Shown here in pieces: positions 43,990 through 51,212 of a DNA stretch of 64,000 nt. How positions within the stretch are numbered: position 1 is the first letter of the stretch; every line of letters starts with the position of its first letter. Location: positions 62,001-126,000 of the forward strand of contig JACJYG010000006.1 of NCBI GenBank assembly GCA_020636215.1, in the 5' to 3' direction. Made by a program: the position numbers and the translations under genes. This DNA comes from Lewinellaceae bacterium (GTDB lineage Bacteria; Bacteroidota; Bacteroidia; Chitinophagales; Saprospiraceae). The notes below the pieces were generated by a model. The model saw only the letters and a list, made by a program, of their open reading frames with translations, was not told where the DNA came from and searched no databases.

Positions 43990-45417
43990 TTAGAACCATT
44001 TAATGGCAAGGTCCACAATTTTCTGTTTCCACCGACTAAAAGGCGCGGTCAGCAGGTCGCCTGCATTAGGAAGCGGTAAGGCCTGTTTGTATACAGCCCG
44101 TGCGTTAGAGAAGGCTTCAAAGCCATACCAGCCATGCGATTTGCCGATGCCGCTGTTGTTGTCGCCACCGAAAGGAAGATGTGGGTTGCCGTAATGCACC
44201 ACGCTGTGGTTGATGCAAGTACCGCCGGCGCGGGTGTTTTTCAGGATAAAATTGATGTTATTTCGGTTGTTGCTGTAAATATACAAGGCTAGTGGCTTTT
44301 CTTTGGAATTGACCAGATCGATAACCTCCTGTAGGTTGTGGTAGGTATGGACGGGCAAAACGGGGCCGAATATTTCTTCGGCCATCATTTTGGAATTCAT
44401 GGGCACATTGGTCAAAACGGTGGGGGCAATATAGGCCTGCGCCTCATCCGTTTGGCCGCCGATCGCGGCGGTGGCGCCCTGTTCGAATGCCTCCTCCATG
44501 TAGCCCTTTATCCGTTGGAAATGCCGTCGATTGACGACTCGGGCATAGTCCTCCGTTTGCCGGGCGTCCGTTCCATAAAATTCCTGAAGCTTTTGTCCCA
44601 GCTTATCCAGGAATTCCTCCTTTCTGCTTTCGTGAACGAATAGATAATCGGGCGCCACACAGGTTTGTCCCATGTTAGTGAACTTGGCCCAGGCAATGCG
44701 GCCTGCAGCCTTATCCAGGTCGGCCGTTTCGTCAATGATGGTAGGGGATTTACCGCCCAGTTCCAGCGTCACCGAAGCCAGGTGTTTGGCGGCGGCCTTC
44801 ATGACAATCTTGCCAATTTCCGGTGCGCCGGTGAAGAAGATGTGGTTAAACGGCAGATCCAGCAGCGCCTGTGAAGTTTCTACTCCGCCTTCCACCAACG
44901 CCACTTCCCGGGCGTCAAAAGTTTCTGCTATGATCTGCTTCATCACCGCCGAGGTATTGGGGGTGTTTTCAGAAGGCTTTAGGATGGCCGTATTTCCGGC
45001 TGCTATAGCTGAGGCCAATGGCCCTAAAGTCAGATTGACCGGATAATTCCAGGGGGAGATGATCAGCACGACGCCTTTGGATTGATACAACACATAGGAG
45101 CGGCCGCCAAAGAGCACCAGCGGCGTCGCTACCCGCCGGGGGCGCATCCACCGCCGAAGGTGGCGGATGGTGAATTTGATCTCTGAAGTTACCGGATATA
45201 TCTCACTGAGGTCAACTTCTAAGGGGGGCTTGTGGAAGTCCCGCCACATCGCATCCCGTATCTGCTGGCGGTAACGCAGCACTGCATCTTCCAGCCGCTT
45301 GAGCTTGGCGATGCGCTCACGGGCGGAGGATAGCCCGACCTGGTGATGGTACAATTGCTGCTGCTGGAAAATAGCCTCGATTGTCGCGGCCGCTGCGTCA
45401 ACTTCCTGAATAGGCAT
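43990..45417 (-). CDS. Aldehyde dehydrogenase, class 3-like
   Basis: 475 residues. Catalytic residues are clear: Glu in LELGGKSPT near residue 216 and Cys in MGQTCVAPDY near residue 250. VVLIISPWNYPVNLTLGPL is the cofactor-binding region. The C-terminal WKQKIVDLAIKWF is a hydrophobic tail as in fatty aldehyde dehydrogenases of the class 3/ALDH3 group, suggesting membrane association. It oxidises aldehydes to acids with NAD(P). Followed downstream by a monooxygenase gene. Confidence 0.92.
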   Translation of the reverse strand: MPIQEVDAAAATIEAIFQQQQLYHHQVGLSSARERIAKLKRLEDAVLRYRQQIRDAMWRDFHKPPLEVDLSEIYPVTSEIKFTIRHLRRWMRPRRVATPLVLFGGRSYVLYQSKGVVLIISPWNYPVNLTLGPLASAIAAGNTAILKPSENTPNTSAVMKQIIAETFDAREVALVEGGVETSQALLDLPFNHIFFTGAPEIGKIVMKAAAKHLASVTLELGGKSPTIIDETADLDKAAGRIAWAKFTNMGQTCVAPDYLFVHESRKEEFLDKLGQKLQEFYGTDARQTEDYARVVNRRHFQRIKGYMEEAFEQGATAAIGGQTDEAQAYIAPTVLTNVPMNSKMMAEEIFGPVLPVHTYHNLQEVIDLVNSKEKPLALYIYSNNRNNINFILKNTRAGGTCINHSVVHYGNPHLPFGGDNNSGIGKSHGWYGFEAFSNARAVYKQALPLPNAGDLLTAPFSRWKQKIVDLAIKWF

Positions 45418-45476
45418 GATCGTTTATTTGTAAAAATACAAAATACTGCGCAGGTTTATACTACGCTTTAGGTGGT

Positions 45477-45920
45477 CTACTGTTCCAGTTGAAGGATCCC
45501 TTGTCGAAGGGAATCCGGAAGTGGGGCTTTGCTCCGGCTGCGGTAGTCGAAGGTCACCATCATGGCATTGGCAATGGCAGCCAGTCGCTGATGGCGTTGG
45601 CTGAACATGGCGCAATGCATGTTGAAGCGGTCTTCCAGTAGCTCCGTTACGCGGATGCCTAATGTGATCGTGTCGGGGTAGTCGACTGGAAGCAGGTATT
45701 TGCAATCCTGTTTGGCGAGGATGACTCCGGGCAGTCCCTCCCGGGCCGGATCGGCCACGATGGGGTAGCCGAGCCGGTCCAGGTAGGCCACCCGCGCGTG
45801 TTCAAACCATTTGAGGTATATGACGTTGTTGACGTGCCCGGCCAGGTCCATCTCTCCCCATTGGACATCGATGTTGACTCGGACCGGAAAGCCGTGCAAT
45901 GCTTTTTCTATTGGATCCAT
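45477..45920 (-). CDS. Acyl-CoA thioesterase, 4-hydroxybenzoyl-CoA type hotdog fold
   Basis: 147 residues. The catalytic loop is VQWGEMDLAGHVNNVIYLKW, with the conserved Asp and the HVNN/HxN segment, followed by FEHARVAYLDRLG, a classical YbgC/4HBT-family pattern. It hydrolyses acyl-CoA thioesters; chain length and role are not predictable. It lies 60 bases upstream of the aldehyde dehydrogenase on the same strand, so an operon is likely. Confidence 0.88.
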   Translation of the reverse strand: MDPIEKALHGFPVRVNIDVQWGEMDLAGHVNNVIYLKWFEHARVAYLDRLGYPIVADPAREGLPGVILAKQDCKYLLPVDYPDTITLGIRVTELLEDRFNMHCAMFSQRHQRLAAIANAMMVTFDYRSRSKAPLPDSLRQGILQLEQ

Positions 45921-46335
45921 GCCGGCGAAAATAGGGCTTTTGGAGTAAACTTCCGAAGTTTATTAGAGGCACGCCAGGCAAACTTCGGAAGTTTACCCTT
46001 GCGCCCTTCCGGTGCCATTGGTATTAGAAAGCCGGGTTTCGGGCTTCGTGGGAAAGGGCGCCGTGCTGGTGGGCTTTGAAAGCGGCTTCATCGGCTTTAA
46101 CCAGTCATTAATAGAATGCTCCTGCCTTCATGCATCCTGACATGCAACCTTTGCGTTTTAATAGCGTCCGTTATTAATAGAGGCAGTAGAAAAAACCACT
46201 CATTAAATAAGCTTGTCAATTACCCAACCGCGGGGGTGTGCGGTGGCGTTTAGCGGCGAATAGGTAGCCGCTAAAGCTGTCACTTTTTTGCCCCGGCGAA
46301 TATCATCCGATTTGTTAAACCCAAAATTTTTTGTC
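45921..46335. other. Intergenic region between divergent genes
   Basis: 415 bases between the thioesterase and the small secreted protein. It contains the strong inverted repeat at 45945-45996 (see separate entry), a shorter direct relation of GTCATTAATAG/CGTTATTAATAG near 46103-46175, and no coding-type frame. No promoter match was found. Confidence 0.45.
45945..45996. repeat. Perfect 17-bp inverted repeat with doubly palindromic arms
   Basis: GTAAACTTCCGAAGTTT (45945-45961) and AAACTTCGGAAGTTTAC (45980-45996) are exact reverse complements, with an 18-base loop. Each arm is itself nearly palindromic (AAACTTCCGAAGTTT), so both a long hairpin and two small ones can form. No T-run follows, so it is not a classical terminator. 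It may be an operator, a REP-like unit, or a transposon remnant. Confidence 0.75.
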
Positions 46336-46692
46336 ATGAAAACCTTCCGTTTAAGTTTCCTTCTGATGCTGTGCCTACTGGCCGGTAGTGCTACTTTTGC
46401 CAACAACCCAATCCTGGACAATAAGGGCGAACTACGCAAAGCGGTGGCTAAAATGATCCAGGCCCCGGAACTGAGTAAGTTCGGAATAACCGAAACCCAG
46501 GCCTTTGTCCATTTTACGCTCAATGAAGACAATGAGATCATCGTCCTGGAAGTAGTGGCTGACAACGAGTACATTCGGGAGTACATTACTGAAAGCCTGG
46601 ACCACCGCAAAGTGAATGCTCCGGGAGTGGAGGCCTTTACGGAATACAATATCAAAGTATCGTTCCGTACTGAGAAGGCGGTGACCCTGTAG
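46336..46692 (+). CDS. Small secreted protein
   Basis: 118 residues from ATG 46336, with a signal peptide cleaved after ATFA (about residue 22). The mature 95 residues read LRKAVAKMIQAPELSKFGIT, then FVHFTLNEDNEIIVLEVVADN and IKVSFRTEKA; the strand-helix-strand pattern resembles the TonB C-terminal fold in small Bacteroidota periplasmic proteins, but this is only an impression. It is followed by a strong terminator, so it is monocistronic. Confidence 0.72.
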   Translation: MKTFRLSFLLMLCLLAGSATFANNPILDNKGELRKAVAKMIQAPELSKFGITETQAFVHFTLNEDNEIIVLEVVADNEYIREYITESLDHRKVNAPGVEAFTEYNIKVSFRTEKAVTL

Positions 46693-46713
46693 GACATCAC
46701 CGGCATGCCAGCG

Positions 46714-46756
46714 AATAGCGCCAAATCAGAGTAGCTGATTCGGCGCTATTTTTTTT
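46714..46756 (+). terminator. Strong rho-independent terminator
   Basis: AATAGCGCC (46714-46722) pairs with GGCGCTATT (46742-46750), and inside it AATCAG (46724-46729) with CTGATT (46735-46740), loop of five bases, followed by eight T. It terminates the small secreted protein gene. The T-run and right arm contain the stop codon (TAG, 46748-46746) of the convergent membrane protein gene. Confidence 0.9.
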
Positions 46757-47519
46757 GCCGCTTCCGCCACCGCTGCAACAGGTCGTCCGCAAAATTGCGC
46801 CTCGACTGGATCAACTGTTTCAAAGAAAATAGGTGTAAGGCCACCGCCAGGGGAAACGTAAAGCCCGGCAACCAGATAAACGGAGCCAGGGTGAGGAAAC
46901 CGCTATCCGGGCGGGTGGCGAATACATATAGTGGGCCGGGCAGAGAGGCCAGGCTGATGAAAACGAGGTTGGCCATCGAGATGAGCCCGAAGGTGTTCCA
47001 GAGGATCGCCTCCGGCCGGCGGTACCGGCGGGGCCCGAAAAAGGCAATGCCGGCCATCAGCGCCGTGAAGCCAACCATCAGGTCATAGTTGAGCCATTCA
47101 AAAGTCATCTGTACCGGCACAAACCCACCGACAAAGCCCATCCAGAGTATCCCTTCCTGTACGATGCGAAAGCCCTGCAGCATGATCAGCCAACGCTCGG
47201 GTAATGCCTTGAGAATGAGGGTAAAAAAACGGGAGAATAGGAGTAAGACAATCAGCGACAAGGGTAAGGCAAAAGCCAGCGCGGTACGCCCCTGTGCTTC
47301 GCCTTCACCATAAAAATACCCCTGGGCCGCCAACAGCGCCAGAATCGCCAACCAAAAGGCCAGCGCGGTAAGTATAGAACGGGACAGTTGCCGGCGCTGC
47401 TCGGCAGGAAGGTGTAGTCTTCGAAAAGCCTGAAATAAGCCTGAATAGACACTCCTGAGCAGGCCCAGCACGAGCAGGATAGTGGCCAATTGGCCGATCA
47501 GAAGCAGCTTGCTGTTCAT
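46746..47519 (-). CDS. Multi-pass membrane protein of unknown function
   Basis: 257 residues with about seven membrane segments (for example LILIGQLATILLVLGLL-like start, FWLAILALLAAQGYFYG, FPLAVALHLFSLKQLI) and basic loops (RRYRRPEAILWN). No catalytic motif or family is recognised. It may be a small transporter or sensor. Its stop lies inside the terminator of the convergent gene. Start ATG 47519 gives an N-terminal hydrophobic segment without signal cleavage. Confidence 0.68.
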   Translation of the reverse strand: MNSKLLLIGQLATILLVLGLLRSVYSGLFQAFRRLHLPAEQRRQLSRSILTALAFWLAILALLAAQGYFYGEGEAQGRTALAFALPLSLIVLLLFSRFFTLILKALPERWLIMLQGFRIVQEGILWMGFVGGFVPVQMTFEWLNYDLMVGFTALMAGIAFFGPRRYRRPEAILWNTFGLISMANLVFISLASLPGPLYVFATRPDSGFLTLAPFIWLPGFTFPLAVALHLFSLKQLIQSRRNFADDLLQRWRKRQKK

Positions 47520-47625
47520 AAAAGGCTTTTATAGGTTTGCTGGGTAACCTTGCTTTTCCTGTCGCTAAGTTATCTTATTCAGGGCAGTTAACCCAAAATG
47601 TATCGTGCTTCTAAGGGGCCGGCCC

Positions 47626-48480
47626 CTAAAAATGATAGGCCAGGCCGATACCTTTGAAGTCCTCACTATAAGTAGCAGAAAAGGCGATCCTTTCTTGCCA
47701 GCGAGCATGTATTTCCGGTACCAGCAGCCCGATGCCGGCGCCCACCAGCCCCCCGACGAGCACATCAGAAGGAAAATGCCGCAGCGCTCGGATGCGAAGA
47801 TACCCGACCACTGCCGGAGGAACGGCGGCCAGGCCATAAAGCAACAGGCGTTTGTTACCCCATTCGGGGTGATAGTCGGCCAGCACCCTGGCGGTGAAAA
47901 ATGTGCTGGTGGCGGTAGAGCCTACGTGCCCACTGTAAAAGGAGTTGCGCATGCCGCCAAAATTGCGGTCTTCCAGAGGCAGTTCCTGATAATAAACCGC
48001 CGGCCGGTAACGGGTGACCAGGGTTGGGCCGAAAGGCCCCCAGGCGTAGAGGTTCGTATTGATGGACTGGGTTTCCAGATACAGCAGGAGAACCGGCGCC
48101 CAGTCGTGCCGGATGTCCCGGTCCAGAAAGAGCACAGCCGGCAGGAAAAGACTGGAATAGAGCATGTGGTCTGAGATCTCGTGGGCGCGGTCTTTTTTGC
48201 GGGGGTCTTGCCGCAGTGCCCAGCGGTCAAAAGCGTTGACCGGGGTTTCGGAAACCCGCTGGATGGTGGCTTCCTCCAGCGGCGGCCGGTCATTGAGTCG
48301 GGGTTGGCCTATAGCATTGGCAAATACGCCCGCCAGTCCGATCCCGCCGCTGACCCAGGGGTTGACGTAATACCCTTTGAAACCGATGGTGTCAACCACA
48401 TTTGTTTCCTGTGCTGTTCCGCCGAGCGCTACCGCCCAAAGCCATCCGGCGAGGGCTACTTTGATCCAGTATTTTTGCAT
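47626..48480 (-). CDS. PAP2-family membrane phosphatase, exported
   Basis: 284 residues with a signal peptide (cleavage after GGTAQ). The three phosphatase motifs of the PAP2 superfamily are present: TRYRPAVYY near residue 157, SGHVGSTATSTFF near residue 182 with the catalytic His, and YLRIRALRHFPSDVLVGGLV near residue 235 with Arg, His and Asp. It dephosphorylates lipid phosphates such as undecaprenyl or lipid A phosphate in the periplasm. The exact substrate is not fixed. A divergent gene with HD and Pycsar-type domains lies 190 bases away. Confidence 0.87.
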   Translation of the reverse strand: MQKYWIKVALAGWLWAVALGGTAQETNVVDTIGFKGYYVNPWVSGGIGLAGVFANAIGQPRLNDRPPLEEATIQRVSETPVNAFDRWALRQDPRKKDRAHEISDHMLYSSLFLPAVLFLDRDIRHDWAPVLLLYLETQSINTNLYAWGPFGPTLVTRYRPAVYYQELPLEDRNFGGMRNSFYSGHVGSTATSTFFTARVLADYHPEWGNKRLLLYGLAAVPPAVVGYLRIRALRHFPSDVLVGGLVGAGIGLLVPEIHARWQERIAFSATYSEDFKGIGLAYHF

Positions 48481-48668
48481 TTTAAGCTCCTGTTTTTATT
48501 TCTGGATTGAGCATAATATCCACTATTTTACATTTTTTTTAGCTATTGGTTCTGGAATATCGAGCCGGAACCGCTCGTTGGTTGGAATTTTGATTTCCAC
48601 GCAGTAACTTATCCGTGCTTTTGGCTCTATGAAGAGGGTAGGGACGAGGTGGAAAAAACTAAAAATGA

Positions 48669-49922
48669 ATGAAAAGCATGACTCAAGAGTCTATTGTAGG
48701 TACCGTTGAGAAATACGTTACGGCGCTGTTGAAGGAGAAACTGACCGAACACCACCGGTATCACAACCTGTCCCATACTCTAAAAGTACACCGGGCTGCG
48801 GTGGAGTTGGGAAGGTCAATCGGCTTGCCCCGAGCCGATATGGAGATACTGGAAGTGGCTACCCTCTTTCACGATGTTGGGTTCACAGAGACCTATGAAG
48901 GCCATGAGGCGGTGAGCAGCCAGATCGCCCGGAAATTCCTGGAAGGGGAAAATTACCCAAAAGATAAACTGGAAAGGGTGCTCCACCTGATCGACGCTAC
49001 TTATCCGCAAAAGAATCCGGTAACGACGCTCGAACAGGTGATCAAGGATGCCGACCTCAGCAACCTGGCCAGCGAACATTATCTGGAAATCCTGGAAGGC
49101 CTTCGCCTGGAATGGGAGAAATTCCTGAATGCTTCCTACACCGACCAGGAATGGTATAAACTGAACTACAAATTCATCAAGAAGCACCAATTCTATACCC
49201 TGGCCGCCCGGGATTTATACGGGGCTCAATGGGAGGTCAACCGGCAGAAAATTAAGGACTTGCGGGACAGGGAACTCGAGGAAGGCTCAACGGAAAAAAA
49301 GAAAGACAAGAAGGAGAAGCAGGATAAGGACAAAGAGAAAGAAAGAAAAACGGCAGCCGCAAACCCCAAGGATTTACTCGTGGGCAACATCACCAGCAAC
49401 AAGAGCGCCCAGATGATGTTCAAGACGGCCCTTCGCAACCACCTCGACCTCAGTAGCCTTGCTGATAATAAGGCTAACATTATGCTCAGTGTCAATGCCT
49501 TGATTATTACCATACTTATGCCCTTGGCCGTATCCAATATTAAGGATAACCTTTTTCTGTTATTTCCACTGGGCATCTTGTTGGCAACCTGCCTCCTGAG
49601 CATGATCTTCGCCACTCTGGCCACCCGCCCTATCCACATGACCGGTTACACGGCCAAACAGCAGATCCGGGATGGTAAATCCAACCTTTTCTTTTTTGGG
49701 AATTTTTACCGGATGAAATTTGAAGAATACGAAGAAGGGATGCAGGAAGTCGTCGCCGACGATGGCAACCTGGAAGGGTCGATCATGCGCGACCTCTTTT
49801 TCCTCGGGCATTCGCTGGGGAACAAATACCAGCAGTTGCGCATCTGCTACAACATTTTTATGTTCGGAATTATTCTGACGGTCGTCGTTTTCGCCATCAG
49901 TTACGCTATTTTCGCGATTTAA
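48669..49922 (+). CDS. HD-domain phosphohydrolase fused to a PycTM (Pycsar effector-like) membrane domain
   Basis: 417 residues. The first 190 residues are an HD-type domain: HHRYHNLSHTLKVHRAAVEL (His-rich metal site), ATLFHDVGFTETYEGHE (HD pair) and VIKDADLSNL. Next comes a charged, lysine-rich linker (about residues 195-240). The last 180 residues are a membrane domain: NHLDLSSLADNKANIMLSVN, two or three membrane segments (LIITILMPLAV, LFLLFPLGILLATCLL, FGIILTVVVFAISYAIFAI). The ADNKANIMLSVNA core identifies the DUF5706/PycTM family, the membrane-disrupting effector of Pycsar antiphage systems. No cyclase is adjacent, so the protein may be a stand-alone signalling or housekeeping relative. 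The HD domain could hydrolyse a nucleotide signal. Confidence 0.85.
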   Translation: MKSMTQESIVGTVEKYVTALLKEKLTEHHRYHNLSHTLKVHRAAVELGRSIGLPRADMEILEVATLFHDVGFTETYEGHEAVSSQIARKFLEGENYPKDKLERVLHLIDATYPQKNPVTTLEQVIKDADLSNLASEHYLEILEGLRLEWEKFLNASYTDQEWYKLNYKFIKKHQFYTLAARDLYGAQWEVNRQKIKDLRDRELEEGSTEKKKDKKEKQDKDKEKERKTAAANPKDLLVGNITSNKSAQMMFKTALRNHLDLSSLADNKANIMLSVNALIITILMPLAVSNIKDNLFLLFPLGILLATCLLSMIFATLATRPIHMTGYTAKQQIRDGKSNLFFFGNFYRMKFEEYEEGMQEVVADDGNLEGSIMRDLFFLGHSLGNKYQQLRICYNIFMFGIILTVVVFAISYAIFAI

Positions 49923-49953
49923 CGCAGTTCTTCCGCAACAACCTTATCCTTCT

Positions 49954-50988
49954 TTAGTGGCGGCCGGTTGGAGAGAGAAAGAGCCCCAGGTTGAAAAATG
50001 GTTGCGCCCCGGCGCGGGACTGGAAGGAATTGGCTGCATCAATAGAATCGTCGAAGCGCGTTTGTACCGGCAACTGGAAGCCTGCCTCCAGATTGAGCCA
50101 GATCCAGGAGCCTAAATACTGGTCGAAAGAAGCTTTGAGGGCTACTTCCGAGTGCTTGAAGTAATAGGGGTGAATGGTTTCGGCGTACTTTCCCTCCACA
50201 TCGATTGCGTAAGATTGGCTTTGGTACTCCATTCCAAACAATACCATTGACAGGGGGGTGAAATTATAGCGGCCCATTATCTGTACGGGAAGCACCGACT
50301 CAATTCCCCATTTATCGTTGAAGGTCTGGTTGTATAGGGCAAAAGGCAGGATCTGTTTGGTGAAGAAATTGTCGCTGTAGGTCAGGCCGATACCCCATTC
50401 GAGGTCCGCTCGGGGTTTAACGCCCAAAATGGCCAGGCCGCTATAGGTGGCGTAGCGGGTGTCGAGGGTCATCCCCTGAGCATAATCACCCCGGAAGGAG
50501 GAGCGCAGTCGCAGTCCGGCATAGTATTTTTCATCAAAGGATTTGGTGATGTAAAGGGAATACTTGTTGGTCCGCAAAGGGTTGCCATCGAGGCTTTTGA
50601 ATACCTCCCCGTGGAAGGCGCCGATCCGGCTGAATCTCAGGGTTTCTGCTCCATATTCATAGCCCAGCAGCACTTTCAGGCTGGGGGCGTTCCATACAGG
50701 GATCTTTATTTTAGCAGTTACCCGTTCGGTGAGGCTTACAGTACTGGTGTTAAAACCATCACTCAGGCTGCCGGCTGGGGTGAGGCTATAGCTTCCCACC
50801 CCGCCATATTGCAGCAACAATCCCCGTCCTTTGGAGGAGTTGGTTACGCCAGGCTGACAGAAAAGACGTTCCTTGGCCAGTTCTGCTCCTTCATCGCCAG
50901 GTGTGTGAATCTGTTGGGCAAAAAGGGGCAGGCCCGCCAGTGCGAAGAGAAGAAGTAAGAAAATTTTCAGCGGACAGGGAAACTTCAT
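49954..50988 (-). CDS. Outer-membrane beta-barrel protein, DUF6268-like
   Basis: 344 residues with a signal peptide (to FAQQ) and the amphipathic alternating strands of an outer-membrane barrel (KYSLYITKSFDEKYYAGLRL, LEWGIGLTYSDNFF, ALYNQTFNDKWGIESVLPVQ). It ends PFFNLGLFLSPTGRH. The pattern YNQTFNDKWGIE is reminiscent of DUF6268 family outer-membrane proteins; the assignment is by memory and moderate. The function is unknown. It follows the GAF gene on the same strand after 224 bases. Confidence 0.7.
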   Translation of the reverse strand: MKFPCPLKIFLLLLFALAGLPLFAQQIHTPGDEGAELAKERLFCQPGVTNSSKGRGLLLQYGGVGSYSLTPAGSLSDGFNTSTVSLTERVTAKIKIPVWNAPSLKVLLGYEYGAETLRFSRIGAFHGEVFKSLDGNPLRTNKYSLYITKSFDEKYYAGLRLRSSFRGDYAQGMTLDTRYATYSGLAILGVKPRADLEWGIGLTYSDNFFTKQILPFALYNQTFNDKWGIESVLPVQIMGRYNFTPLSMVLFGMEYQSQSYAIDVEGKYAETIHPYYFKHSEVALKASFDQYLGSWIWLNLEAGFQLPVQTRFDDSIDAANSFQSRAGAQPFFNLGLFLSPTGRH

Positions 50989-51050
50989 GGTTTAGCTGTT
51001 TTGCTTTTTGACGCACTTCCTTCATCAAAGGGCACATCTTTTTGACGGAA

Positions 51051-51073
51051 AACGGATTCAATTGGAATCCGTT
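51051..51073 (-). terminator. Hairpin downstream of the GAF gene
   Basis: AACGGATTC (51051-51059) and GAATCCGTT (51065-51073) pair perfectly with a five-base loop; on the minus strand a short run of T follows. A second stem GCGTGTGG/CCACACGC (51123-51130, 51150-51157) precedes it. Together they may stop transcription of the GAF-domain gene before the outer-membrane gene. Termination is likely but not certain. Confidence 0.4.
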
Positions 51074-51212
51074 GGACTGATCTTGGGGGATATTAAAAGA
51101 GATGTATTTATTCCGTTTTTTGGCGTGTGGCCAATCCAGGAAGATTTGTCCACACGCTAATCGGGTAAAATTAACGAGCCAAGTATGTATTCTAGTGCGT
51201 TAGCTGCATGGT

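Noticed and set aside
46203..46724. 173-codon minus-strand ORF
   Set aside because: Shadow of the small secreted protein gene, whose signal peptide and terminator on the plus strand are clear.
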